Shown: positions 44,476 through 54,911, numbered from the stretch's first letter. The stretch is DNA of 64,000 nucleotides from Bicyclus anynana (GCF_947172395.1 NC_069087.1:12419107-12483106); one strand, 5' to 3'. A program made the numbers and translations. Notes: generated from the letters alone by a model not told the origin.

Positions 44476-45239
44476 ATGAATGTTTACATAACACAAGTAA
44501 CTTAAGTATCAAATATCGAAAAGTAGGTTTCTAAAATTTTAGTAAAATGAAACATAAACGTTTTCATTATAATTACTTTCCCGTACAAGACATCGCGTAG
44601 GTATTCATAAATGAGGTTATGCAAATTAGCAGAAATAATGTAGAAAACAATATCTACCAGAATTACAACCAATTCTACCAATATTACAGTTGTTACAATT
44701 TAAATTACCTATTTCTATGTGACTGTGGAACTAAATAAAATGGTACCTACGTAGATTCTCACTCTACATATTGATTTTGTTCTACTTTGGTATCTATTAA
44801 AAGCAAATAGATATAAAGGAGTTATTAGAACGTTACGAGTATATAGATATCTACAAGTATTTCTAGTTCAGTCTCTAGTTCCAATTAAACAGCAAATTAA
44901 TGCCGCAGCGATGTTATCAGTGCCGCTTATGACAGACATTTGAAATAGGTTATCCAATCTTCATTGTGCTGGCGGCCCAAACTTAGTGTAATTTAAGCCT
45001 GGCATGACAGGGACATGAAACAGTTCCCAAGAAACAATGGTGAGCATCATAAATCACCAGACGACTTTTTTATATTATTAAACGTTACACAAGCAATGAA
45101 CTAAATACATCAATCAAATGTCACGGCATATAGTTAGCCGCTTTAACTGTGACGAAATAGAAATGTTTTGTACTCGTGGGAGAGTATAGGATCAGCTGAG
45201 AGACTAGCGAGCAAGTATGTGTACCATGCCATAGTGTGG
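44476..45239. other. No feature recognised
   Basis: AT-rich before the GC island. A minus frame begins at 45143 inside the island flank. Confidence 0.35.
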
Positions 45240-45870
45240 GCCCGGCCACCTACCACCACGCGACACTTTCCTTGCAGGCTATAAATATTCAGCGAACACT
45301 GCCAGAAGCCAGCGCTCTCACCGGCTTTCCTGATCGGATACCAACCTAGATACAGTTTGGGCTCAATTTTGACGGCCCGTTCTCGCACCCCAAGAAAAGA
45401 AGACTCGTCGTTTCGCGCGTTCACTCGCGCTTCTGTCTCATTGATCCATCACTGCACATCCGCACCAAGGTAACTAGATTAACTAGACACGAGTTCACTG
45501 TCACAGAGCGGAGAGGTCCGGTCACAGCACTGGCTTCACTTCGCGCTTGGAGACCGCGGCGATTGCTGTAACACGCGGTCGGTGAAATCGCCGAGAACCG
45601 AAACAGAGTCGCGAGGTCGCAGCGACCTCCGCTCGCGTGATAGCCGACGAAGCTGAGCGACAGCAGGTGTGCGGGCAGGAGTGCAGCGAGGCGAGAGAGC
45701 TGGACGAGACGACGCGCGTGACTCGCTGCCGCCGACTGACGGGCGACGGGCGACGGCGCGCCGCTTCACCACCACACGCGCATTCGCGCACACTCGCGGG
45801 AGGCGCGGAGCTTCGCCTCGCCGCCCGCTCGTCTCCGCCGCGAGCCGAACGCATTTACCGATAAATATTT
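45240..45870 (+). promoter_or_regulatory. CpG-rich island: candidate promoter and first exon
   Basis: A TATA box (TATAAATA, 45280-45287) would place a start near 45310. About 160 bp later the strong plus-strand donor CACCAAG|GTAACT lies at 45469/45470, so a non-coding first exon of about 160 nt is plausible. Downstream to 45860 the sequence stays very rich in CG (CTGCCGCCGACTGACGGGCG, GCCGCCCGCTCGTCTCC). Frames are open on both strands here (for example minus 45522-45854 and plus 45669-46079), an effect of base composition. A second, opposite start from the ATTTATCGG side cannot be excluded. Confidence 0.4.
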
Positions 45871-47655
45871 TAAAATTTCATTTCAAATTTGACTTTAAAA
45901 TCTGGAAGTCCGTCGAAGCGACGCCGACCAATAGATTGAATATTAACTTAACCAACGCTACACTGTGCGACGTCTCATTGAAAGGATTCTGTGGGCATAT
46001 AATGAAAAGCGATGCGCGAAAGAAGCATTGCATCGCTTACGGCGCCCTCGAAGTCGTTGTTAAATTTTCGGTCGTATGAGAAGTGTTAGAATTAATAATG
46101 ATTGTAAGAGCTCCGACTTAAAGAACTTAAAGAAAGCTGTAGCTAATTGTAAATCATTATTTTTTTATCAGATTCCAATCACAAATGTTTGAGTGCCATT
46201 TTTAAAGGAAGAAATAACAAAGTAACAAGCAATGAATGCATGCGCGGAGGCAGAGTAAGGTCATCGGAATGCTTTAGGTGCGATGCTACAAATTGCGCAA
46301 ATAGATGTTCCAATGAACTCGTTTAATAATAGCGGGCGTAGTGAGCGCTGGCGAGATCTAGCCGGCTAGCTTCTAGCCATACATCGCATCTACTCGGCTA
46401 TAATGCGAAACACGCTCAAGGTTGTCAGAGCACGTACGACGGCGTCACGCACTGCGCTCACTAAAATCTCACTAGAATCTTGAATGAGATGATTTGATCA
46501 CGTCATCAACTATTGAAACATCAACTGGCGCGTCCCTTTGATGTTTGCTCAAATTAAGTTTATATCAACAACACGCAAATACCGGTAATAAATCTACTTT
46601 TTATTTAATTTACAACAATCAACATAATTCTAAAAATCCATCTTTAAGTTTGTCTGTCAGTCTTTCTGTCACCTTTTCACGAACCACCAAGTGTCCTTCG
46701 AGAACATAGCTAAGCGATTTTTTGTAAGGCAATTCAAAATTAAAGGGGTGCAATAGATGTAGTTGAAAGATTGTATGAATTTCTGTCACTTGAACGATCT
46801 GTATACACGGAAGATGGATTCTTTAACAATCAGGTAATTGCAAAATAGAAAATAGAAAACGGGATTACTCCTAAAAAGTCGCGAGAGTCTGCTAGGAATT
46901 GAAAAAGTAAAAGATTAAATTACCTATATTAATGATACCTTCAACAAAATACCCATATTAAATAACAGAAATGTAAGAAGTAAAAATATAGGTAGCTAAA
47001 TTTAAAAGAACAATTAAATTTGAATTTACAAATTAAGACATAACAGTAGCTAAAAACAATGACGTCAACGTAAAAGGTAGATCACCTTCACCGTAGCAGT
47101 CAGATTTTATTATCAAATTTGTATCCATATATCTTTCGAGATCAAAAAAAGTCCCCGACTGTAATTGACAAAATAACATTTGTTTCGAGAATTTGGAATT
47201 TTTTCTCAACGGCATCAAGTTGCGAAAATACGCTTTTATTTTTGGATTATAGTAGTTGGAGTGACATTGAAATGACGTATGAAAAGAGATACGGAGTGCC
47301 GCGGGCGTCACGCCACATCAAGCCGGGGAAACAACAAATTATTCTCATATTGAAGAACCACGATTCTTAATTAACAAAACGTCCAAACAGTCAGGTATTC
47401 TTTGCCAAATTGACTTTAATGCGACATCTAAAATAATGAGTTTAATTAAACAAATCTGAAAATAAATACGAGAACCTACTGAAGATACTGAAACAAAACA
47501 TTTGCTTTCGATTGTGATATTCGTAATACTATCAGAAATCCAAGTATTTAATGGAAACACGGATGTGTAATGGGTAGCATGGTACGAGTAAGTCCAGAAC
47601 CTCTGATACAATGACAAAGGTCTGACCCAGAAGTGGGTTATCAAAGATACTATAA
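45871..47655. other. No gene seen
   Basis: 46240-46470 is moderately CG-rich and could be regulatory sequence near the island. Frames at 47033-47311, 47119-47370 and 47345-47644 overlap on opposite strands and look random. Confidence 0.35.
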
Positions 47656-48126
47656 AATAATGCTGATGATGATGACGACGAAAATCTTCGAACAGTGCAT
47701 GTGTTGTTCAGCTTGGTCGCTAACTATGTGCCTCATAAGAAGACTAAGAGTTACTCAACGAGCGATAGATCGAGCGAAGTATATCTGACTAATCAAATTG
47801 AAAATGAGGAGATCCGTAAAAATTTCAAAGTGACCGAGTCACTAAGTTCAACGAGTCATGAAGCTAAAGAGCTAAAGACGGGGTGTATATTTCGAAGAGC
47901 TGATAGTCGCTGGAATGGCAACCTCGCACCGGAAAGCGTAGGAATAACCTACCCCCTATACCAAGCGGGTTACGGAAAGCCGTTGGATGCTATCGGTTCT
48001 AGACCATGGTGTTTGGATTTCCAAAGGCTTTTTGTAAGAACTTCCTTACAGGAGGCCTTTCCTTACACAAGATTTACCAGATCGTTTCATCCAATTGCAC
48101 TATTCAAAACACCCGCTGAGGTATGA
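47656..48126 (+). CDS. Unassigned open frame, ~156 codons
   Basis: Open from after a stop at 47653 to TGA at 48124, with no ATG near its start. CTTCGAACAG at 47685-47695 would serve as an acceptor and GAG|GTATGA near 48121 as a donor. Pieces read KTKSYSTSDRSSEVYLTNQI and RADSRWNGNLAPESVGITYP. The segment around 47970-48050 (CCGTTGGATGC and so on) also loosely resembles an RTE LINE tail (SRWM...VW) in another frame. It may be an exon, an RNA gene or a decayed LINE; no domain was recognised. Confidence 0.25.
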   Translation, partial: NNADDDDDENLRTVHVLFSLVANYVPHKKTKSYSTSDRSSEVYLTNQIENEEIRKNFKVTESLSSTSHEAKELKTGCIFRRADSRWNGNLAPESVGITYPLYQAGYGKPLDAIGSRPWCLDFQRLFVRTSLQEAFPYTRFTRSFHPIALFKTPAEV

Positions 48127-48182
48127 AATGAAATGAAATGAAATGAAATGAAATGAAATGAAATGAAATGAAATGAAATGAC
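48123..48182. repeat. (AAATG)n microsatellite
   Basis: About eleven perfect AAATG units. Confidence 0.95.
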
Positions 48183-48363
48183 AGCCTAACAGGTTAGGTA
48201 CCCAAAGGCCGACGCTTTAAATTGTCTCTGGTATTTCAAATGAAAATGGGCGGCAATGATTACATAACATCAGCTGATCTGCACGCTATATGCTGCTCCT
48301 CCTCCGTGAGTCGCACTCCTCATGTGTGAGGGTCGTGACCACCTCCATCTCTGATCAGAGATA
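48183..48363. other. No feature recognised
   Basis: No family match or convincing frame. Confidence 0.35.
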
Positions 48364-48408
48364 GCACAACATCTTAAGGTATAAGATCTATTCCTTAAGA
48401 TGTTGTGC
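48364..48408. repeat. Perfect 16-nt inverted repeat
   Basis: GCACAACATCTTAAGG pairs with CCTTAAGATGTTGTGC across a 13-nt loop. Stable as a hairpin on either strand. Confidence 0.85.
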
Positions 48409-48470
48409 CATATTTTTCTATATTTATGTGGTGCGGAGTGCGGACTTGGTCAGATCAGCACATCCTGCTA

Positions 48471-48762
48471 TTCATCATTAACGGCCCACAGTTGAGCACG
48501 AGTCTCTTAGAGAGGGGTTAGGCCTTAGTCCACCACGCTGGCTCAATGCGGATTGGTAGACTTCAAATACGTAGAGAAATAAAAAAAATCTCAGATGTGC
48601 AGGTTTCCTCACGATGTTTTTCCTTCAACGTTTGAGACACGTGATATTAAATTTTTTAAAATGCACATAATAGAAGAGTTGGAGGTGCATGCTCCAGACC
48701 GGATTATTATTATATTCGAACCTACGTCCTCGAAGGCAGAGGTCATAACCACCGGGCTACGT
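48471..48762 (-). mobile_element. SINE family B, near full length
   Basis: Reverse copy, from ATCATTAACGGCCCACAG through CCACGCTGGCTCAATGCGG to a degenerate head (TAGCCCGGTGGTTATGACC on the minus strand). Frames here are spurious. Confidence 0.85.
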
Positions 48763-48884
48763 CTGCACATCCTGCTATTACAGTGATATAAATACAAGGT
48801 TTACAATAAAAATCCTTTCAGGATAGTATGTTTTCAAAACGTGCTGCGATCATTCTAAACGGGATGTAGTGTTGTTCAAACAAC

Positions 48885-49010
48885 ATCGCGTTTGTTCCTC
48901 CGAAGTCGCCCGGGATGCCAATCTGCACTTCCGCCGGCGCCCGGATCATTGCCAGGAACACTCGGGGGAAACGTCACGCGAGCATTGGGCGGGACTGGAA
49001 ATGACGTCAT
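48885..49010. other. GC-rich patch, unassigned
   Basis: GAAGTCGCCCGGGATGCC, CTTCCGCCGGCGCCCGG and AGCATTGGGCGGGACTGG in an AT-rich area. A minus frame (48876-49121) crosses it. It could be an exon or the 5' part of a LINE or SINE; undecided. Confidence 0.3.
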
Positions 49011-49115
49011 AAAATTGTAATTTTTTAAACGCTTTGCTATTAGCGTAACAATTAATATTATTTGTTTTATAACATTTTCAATAAATTCATGTTCTTTATC
49101 TATCATTTTTTTCCT

Positions 49116-49290
49116 AATCAACCCATATTCAGGCTAACTGCTGAGATCGAGTCTCCTCTCAGAATGAGAAGGATTAGATCAATAGTTCACCACGCTGGCC
49201 CAATGCGGATTGGCAGACTTCACACACGCAGATAGTTAAGAAAATTCTCTGCATGTGCACTGTGCAGGTTTCCTCACAATGTTTTTCCTC
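49116..49290 (-). mobile_element. SINE family B, left arm of an inverted pair
   Basis: From AATCAACCCATATTCAGGC to CACAATGTTTTTCCTCCAAC on the plus strand, i.e. the 3' part of a reverse-oriented copy. It joins the next copy head to head without spacer. Confidence 0.85.
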
Positions 49291-49520
49291 CAACTTTTCA
49301 ATTGTGTGCATTTTAAGAAATTAAATATCACGTGTCTCAAACGGTGAAGGAAAAACATCGTGAGCAAACCTGCACACCAGAGAATTTTCTTAATCCTCTG
49401 CGTGTGTGTAGTCTGCCAATCCGCATTGGGCGTGCGTGGTGGACTATTGGCCTAAAACCTCTCATATTCTGAGAGGAAACTCAAGCTCAGCAGTGAGCCG
49501 AAAATGGGTTGATAATGATT
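49288..49520 (+). mobile_element. SINE family B, right arm of an inverted pair
   Basis: From CCAACTTTTCAATTGTGTGC to CAGTGAGCCGAAAATGGG and TTGATAATGATT. With the left arm it gives about 170 bp of complementary sequence, able to form a long hairpin if transcribed. Confidence 0.87.
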
Positions 49521-49822
49521 ATGACTATCAGAAACTTTAGCCGCTTATAATAAGATGATATATAGTGGTATGTCATCCACGTTACATTAGTATACCTACA
49601 TATTAACGCAAGGATGTAATGCATGTAGAAATGCAGCTGTACGCGCGTGCGCATGGCGTGAAGTTTCCAGTCGTCTAATTAGCGTCGTACACTAATGGTT
49701 GGAGCAAGCGGGACGTTTTATGTTCCCTTACTCTAACGAGCATGAAACGTTTTTAATATGTTACATATTTTTTTTATTAACGGTTTATGCACATGCAGTA
49801 TATAAGATCTCTTTGCTACTTA
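49521..49822. other. No feature recognised
   Basis: A 61-codon plus frame (49699-49884) runs into the MITE. Confidence 0.35.
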
Positions 49823-50018
49823 GCCCTTGTAGTTACGTGGCACGTCGATTCTGTGTCTACGATCGCAAACGCGTTGAAAACTAGAAAAATGTATGGGAAT
49901 TACAAATCTTGATCACGTGACCTGTCGATAGCAAATGTTATTCCCATACATTTTTCTAATTTTCAAAGCGTTTGCGATCGTAGAAAGAGAATCGACTTGC
50001 CGGTTGGCTACAGGGGCA
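49823..50018. mobile_element. Foldback MITE (CAGCCCC family), copy 3
   Basis: AGCCCTTGTAGTTACGTGGC at the left and CGGTTGGCTACAGGGGC at the right. The arms share CGATTCTCTTTCTACGATCG (one base off in the left arm), CAAACGC and AAATGTATGGGAAT. It is the least diverged copy and about 196 bp long. Confidence 0.82.
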
Positions 50019-50262
50019 GATTTATTATAGATCTTTTAATTGATTGAATGTAAATGAGAAACCCAATCTCCATACAAACTCGGGCTCAAATTGTACGAAA
50101 GGTATAGAGCTGAAAATTGGCCGTAAATTAGGACAATTAAGGAGAACTCATGAGGCCAGTTTTCAAAGAAATCTATATTTGCCTAATCAGTTAAATTACT
50201 TGTTACAGGTGGACAATGATTCGTATCCCTTTGACATAAAATACACTACATTATCAGTGTCA

Positions 50263-50360
50263 AACTGACAGGCGACAGTTTTAATAAGGATTTGACACTA
50301 ACTTGACACAATTAGACAATATTGTCAAATCCCTAGGAAAACTGTCAGTTTGTTAAACCG
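50263..50360. repeat. Short TGACA-rich foldback
   Basis: TCAAACTGACAG...ACAGTTTTAATAAGGATTTGACA at the left pairs imperfectly with TTGTCAAATCCCTAGGAAAACTGTCAGTTTG at the right. It may be the end of the element that also carries 50430-50710. Confidence 0.6.
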
Positions 50361-50429
50361 AACATTTGACATTGACATCTCATTAATTGATTGACTTTGA
50401 CATTGACAGCCCGCGTTGGCAAATACAAC

Positions 50430-50710
50430 TGACAATCAGTGAAATACATCAAAGAGGATACAAAAATCACTATTGCAAAACTATATGCAAATAATGAAAT
50501 CAGTTTATTTTTTCTGTTGGCGTATATTTTTAATACATTTTCGATTTCTGTATCGTTCTGAAAAGTGGGCCCAACTTCGGACATCTCCAATGTTGGGCGA
50601 TCAGCATTAGAACATTTTTTTTTATATTTTCTATGTTGTACACTAAGAATACAGAAAACCACCAGAAGGAGTGATAGCGCAAAGAAGTGAAGCCATTTAA
50701 ACTACACATT
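50430..50710 (+). repeat. Dispersed repeat, copy 2
   Basis: Colinear with 235-590 (ACAATCAGTGAAATAC, AAGAGGATAC, TTTATTTTTTCTGTTGGCG, AAAAGTGGGCCCAACTTCGG, GTGAAGCCATTTAAA). The frame on its minus strand is not a gene. Confidence 0.6.
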
Positions 50711-50779
50711 TTACGATTACTCACTCTGTGTTTGTCGTGTTGTTTGACGTGCTATACAGGTGACAAATTTAATTAAATT

Positions 50780-50856
50780 AAGCCGTCTTGTGCTATTCCT
50801 TCGTGTAAAAATGCCGTTGGTAGAAAAAAGAAACTGAATAGGATCACATTTCACGT
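50780..50856 (+). pseudogene. THAP-type zinc finger, first-exon fragment without start codon
   Basis: The plus frame reads (K)PSCAIPSCKN, VGRKKKLNRITFHV and meets the consensus donor GTGAGT at 50857. The order P-x-C-x4-C, a basic linker and (I/S)TFH just before an exon end fits the N-terminus of THAP (C2CH) domains, which normally open with Met-Pro and continue with FP in the next exon. Here the codon in the Met position is AAG, with an in-frame TAA two codons upstream. So it is either mutated, spliced from an upstream exon, or a remnant. THAP domains occur in cellular DNA-binding proteins and in P-element-type transposases. The second half of the domain was not identified. A possible acceptor lies at about 51049 (GGCATAG|GTTCCGG). 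Confidence 0.5.
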
Positions 50857-50862
50857 GTGAGT

Positions 50863-51164
50863 AGCACAAATAAATATTCTTATGTTAAAATAATGAATAA
50901 TTTTTACGTGAATTTAGTTGTCATAGAAACCGATGACTTCATTTTGTAAGTGTTGCCAATGTAATTGTTTTGATTTTCCCTACTTTTAATTTCAATTCAA
51001 GGATTTATTATTTATGTAAAATATTAATCAACTAAATAGGTAGGCATAGGTTCCGGCAATTAAGTCGAAATAAAATTGTGGTACTCAGCGCAGATAAAGA
51101 AAGTGTAAAATAATCTTAAAGCTTTAAAATTTTACAAATAACAATGGCGTGCTATATTATAATA
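50863..51164. other. Sequence after the THAP-like exon, no clear exon 2
   Basis: AT-rich. From about 51050 about 20 codons are open in the frame required for splicing from the THAP-like exon, but they do not show the C-x2-H pair. Confidence 0.3.
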
Positions 51165-51275
51165 AGTTCGTTCGTTCTTGTCTGTTTGTGTGTTTGTTTG
51201 CACATTTGTTTGTTTTCGTGTGCTTGTTTGGTCTTTTGTTTGTTTGTGTACCTACTTGTTTGCTTGTTTATTTGA
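51165..51275. repeat. TTTG/TCTG-rich low-complexity run
   Basis: GTTCGTTCGTTCTTG followed by many TGTTTG units and variants. Confidence 0.8.
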
Positions 51276-51389
51276 GCAAGAGGATGAAATAAAATATTTT
51301 TATCTTCAAAACACATTCTTAAAAGATATTAAACCAATTCAATGGCCTTATTTATACTTGAATTTTAAGAGACATAAAAATTAGAGAAA

Positions 51390-51538
51390 TAAGACGAGAT
51401 AATAATAACTGTGCACACAATTGAAATACATATTTATAATAATAATATAATATAATTATATGGAATATATAAAATTATTATGGTAAATATGTATTTCTTT
51501 AGTTTGTTAGTTGATAAGTTTTATAATAACCGTCTTAT
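51390..51538. repeat. AT-rich foldback, ~149 bp
   Basis: GAAATACATATTTA (51423) pairs with TAAATATGTATTTC (51486), and outer AATAAGACG pairs with CGTCTTATT. MITE-like, single copy here. Confidence 0.65.
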
Positions 51539-52630
51539 TATATCTATTATTTATTTGTCCTTGTCTTAAATTTTTTAGAGTTCATTTTCTTGCTGACTCT
51601 TAGCAATCACTAGAAAACCGGTCCCACTGTTTTTATTATTTACCATACAAGTTAACATTTAATGTGATGAACTGTACACTTATTGTTTTCCTTTTAACAT
51701 TATAAATTTTTACCACAAAATAGGGAAAAATTTAACAGCCTCATGTACTAGCAACATTACGCGGGTGAGAATTGCGACGAGTGCAGGCTGTTGTGTACAA
51801 TTTTTGGACACACTGCGCACTATAGACTGACATCTAAACGTGGCTTCTGGTGGTTTTCTGTATTCTGAGGTTGTACATACCTTGATACCTTTAACATAAC
51901 GGTGTAAAAATAGATGTACTTGACGTTTCAAAAGTGAGTGAGACTAAGCCTACTTTTGTAATGTATTTTGATTTTGATTAAATACATACTCGTAATACGA
52001 ACGACTGAAAAACGAAAAGATACAAATTCAGCACATAATTGGCCTTGTGATAAACCAACAGAAGATACATAAATGTAAATAAAAATGTATAGTTTTAGCG
52101 GGTGAATAATGAAAATGTTGCTTCCGAACAGCTTTGTTTCTCGCAACCTAAAAAGGAGGAGAAAAGGCATGGGTGTGGTCTTCGCATAGATAACTTCGGT
52201 CTTGCATTTGAATGGGCCCACCGGTTTGTTATGGGGCTCCAGGTACGTGAAAGTCCGCCGACGGGACAAAGGGCTTGATGGGCATGAAAACTTCTAAAGC
52301 CGGACAATGCCACATAAACGTTTAGATCTTTTTGTGGGCAGTGCGCGAAGCATTTTCGCATTTTGCAAGAACGTAACCGCGACACAAACAGTCATAACTG
52401 ACTACAAACAAGCTATTACCAGCTCGGAACTTCTGAATAAGTCAACGTTATAGTCAATTTTCGTTAACTTTGTTCGAACTTGGAGGAAGTCTTGTCGGTC
52501 AATTCCTCATACCAATTATAAAAGGACCTGTATCGCACTCATAGTCACGAACAAAATTGTCTGTCATTTTCTGAAGAAAACGAGCTTAGATTTGGTATAT
52601 ATCTTCCACTAAACTAGAAGTTTTTGCCCG
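51539..52630. other. No gene seen
   Basis: Overlapping minus frames at 51710-51931, 51928-52269 and 52095-52385 show no domain. A moderately GC-rich patch at 52200-52340 is unassigned. Confidence 0.35.
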
Positions 52631-52925
52631 TTTTTTAACCGACTTCCAAAAAGGAGGAGGTTCTACGTTCGGCTGTATGTATGTTTTTTTTTTTTTTTTT
52701 TTTTATGTATGTCCAGCGATAATTCCGTCATTTGTGGATCGATTTTGAAAATTCTTTTTTTATTTTGAAGGGTTTGATTCCAGGGTGGTCCCATTTTTTT
52801 CATGTCAGGATCTGATGATGGCATCCTGGAGAAATCGAGGGGAACTTTCGAAAATCGTAAAGACGGCTAGTGCGTTTGTTAGTGTTTCCATAAGGTATTT
52901 TAAACCACTACAATTTTATGAAGGT

Positions 52926-53597
52926 CTGGAGTTGGTCTGATGATGGAGCCGATACACAGACGATGGATCTCGTTAACGATTTACAGCAGGTACCTTTTGT
53001 TTGGGCTTGATTTATTTGTATTGATGAGAACTTTCCACCTAGATGGGTTGTGACTGTATTAAGGGTCTGATGATGAAGACGAAGGAGAGTTAAGAGAACT
53101 ACTCAACGGTTCACAGTAGCTACCTTGTGTTTGGACTTGATAAATTTGTATTGATGAGAACTTTCCACCTGGATAGATTGTTACTGTATTAGGGGTCTGG
53201 TGATGGAGATGAAGGAGAGTTAAGGGAACTCCGCGACGGTTCACAGTAGCTACCTTGTGTTTGGACTTGATAAATTTGTATTGATGAGAACTTTCCACCT
53301 GGATAGATTGTTACTGTATTAGGGGTCTGGTGATGGAGATGAAGAATAGTTAAGGGAACTCCGCGACGGTTCACAGTAGCTACCTTGTGTTTGGACTTGA
53401 TAATTTTGTATTGATGAGAACTTTCCACCTGGATAGATTGTTACTGTATTAGGGGTCTGGTGATGGAGATGAAGGAGAGTTAAGGGAACTCCTCGACGGT
53501 TCACAGTAGCTACCTTGTGTTTGGACTTGATAAATTTTATATTGATGTTTTCCACCCATATGGATTGTGACTGCACAGGGGGTCTGGTGATGAAGAC
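52926..53597. repeat. 130-bp tandem array, 4 units plus a degenerate one
   Basis: GAAGGAGAGTTAAGGGAACT starts units at 53081, 53211, 53341 and 53471, exactly 130 bp apart. A diverged unit precedes them from about 52926. Core: CGGTTCACAGTAGCTACC, TTGTGTTTGGACTTGATA, GAGAACTTTCCACCTGG, GGGGTCTGGTGATGGAGATG. Three 79-85-codon minus frames are only translations of this repeat. Confidence 0.95.
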
Positions 53598-53799
53598 GGA
53601 AGACAGTCACCATTCACGTTTTTCTGAATATTCATATTACGTGAAGGGGGAGTGAAATTTTGTATATGAGTTAAGGTAGTATTTTTAAAATTGGAATTGT
53701 AGGACTTAGATACTTATCATAAGAAAATAACGTTTCAACTAATTGCTCATTAATTTTTGTTCACACTCAGTAGGTGTGCTAACACTAAAAATTAAAAAA

Positions 53800-54127
53800 T
53801 AAAAATTTTAATAAAAAAAATTCAACCGACTTCCAACTCAAATATTAACCTAAACTAAAAAGCAAAAAATAACATCTTACCTACGTGCTAACTTCTGATC
53901 AGTTTGAAGGCGGTGCCAATCCAGTGACATGTTTTAATTAAAGCCGTTTCTGAAAGAACCACCGAAATTGTGTAATTTATACGGCTTGAATTAAAACATC
54001 ACTGGCTTGGCACCGCCTTCAAACTGATCAGAAGTTAGCACGTAGGTAAGATGTTATTTTTTGCTTTTTAGTTTAGGTTAATATTTGAGTTGGAAGTCGG
54101 TTGAATTTTTTTTATTAAAATTTTTAT
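53800..54127. repeat. Foldback with ~147-nt nearly perfect arms
   Basis: The left arm runs TTCAACCGACTTCCAACTCA ... AACTTCTGATCAGTTTGAAG, GCGGTGCCA ... AAAGCCGT to about 53947. The right arm mirrors it from about 53981 to 54127. The loop is about 33 nt. The arms differ at few positions, so it is young. Its relative at 1256-1600 is diverged. Confidence 0.93.
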
Positions 54128-54568
54128 TACACCAAGCAATTACACAGAAAGGTATTTTTACGGAGCTCTTTAACCGACGAACACGAATACAACTATTTAA
54201 CATCGATACTATAGAGACAGTTTTTATAATCGCATTAGATCGTTGATCATATACTTTGACAGAAAAGTAATGTCTAGCGAGGCAGGTCCTATACAATAAT
54301 TGGTCTGAGGTCAATTCACTAAATTTGACATTTATAAGTTAGATTCCTAATGGAATAAACGTCAAATTAATAACAACCGCATTGTTAACAATAATGTCAA
54401 CTGAGAAATGTCATCTACCTACTCTATGATCCACGAAGGGTTGACAGTAGGCACCGAATAACATTTTTTTACTTATAATCTCAATTTTGATCAGTTCACA
54501 TTAAATAAATAGTGAGTACAAAATCACATGACTTCAAAATAATTACCAATACTTAACTAGTTGGTAAA
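54128..54568. other. No gene seen; TGACA-rich
   Basis: 54300-54480 contains several GTCAA/TTGAC motifs like those at 37960 and 50263. Confidence 0.35.
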
Positions 54569-54739
54569 TCTTAATATATAAATGCGAAAGGCCATTCCTC
54601 ACGAAATCTCAAAAATCGCTTGATGTACAAAGATGAAATTTGGCAGGGAGGTAGTGTATAATGTAGTGTACTTAGTAAGTATCTCTAAGAACGGATTTTG
54701 TGATAGGGCCGGATTAAGGAGGTCGCAGACGTCCGCTAA
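54569..54739 (+). mobile_element. Helitron, 171 bp, CTAA-ended
   Basis: Starts TCTTAATATATAAATGCG after A and ends GACGTCCGCTAA before T, with ATGAAATTTGGCAGGGAGGT inside as in the 6154 copy. Part of the interior is deleted. A further minus-oriented 5' scrap (AACAAACGTCAATATTAGTAG) follows to about 54790. Confidence 0.72.
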
Positions 54740-54911
54740 TTTCGTAAATGAAAAGTAACAAACGTCAATATTAGTAGTAGCTAGTAGATTTACCTACTGC
54801 AAGCAAACAACACTGAAGCTTCAAATTACTGCACGACTAACTTCCTAAAATATTAAATGGTGATAAACTAAAAAAGAAAAACCTGGCTGAGTTTGTTGTG
54901 GGCTCTTCTCG

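Larger units (their letters stand above)
52631..54127. mobile_element. Composite non-autonomous element with ACCGACTTCC ends
   Basis: Left end TTTTTTAACCGACTTCCAAA and right end GGAAGTCGGTTGAA are inverted. Inside, in order: a conserved AT-rich start with TTCCGTCATTTGTGG, a 130-bp tandem array (52926-53597) and a near-perfect foldback (53800-54127). It encodes no protein. The foldback has its own ACCGACTTCC on the left, so the whole may be one element or a foldback next to a truncated relative. Confidence 0.65.

Noticed and set aside
45522..46079. Arg/Ala/Ser-rich frames of 85-136 codons
   Set aside because: Long only because stops are rare in the CpG island; several frames on both strands are open at once.
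53059..53576. Three similar minus-strand proteins of 79-85 codons
   Set aside because: They come from the 130-bp tandem units and are offset by exactly 130 bp. Spacing divisible only by chance with the frame makes a real repeated protein unlikely.
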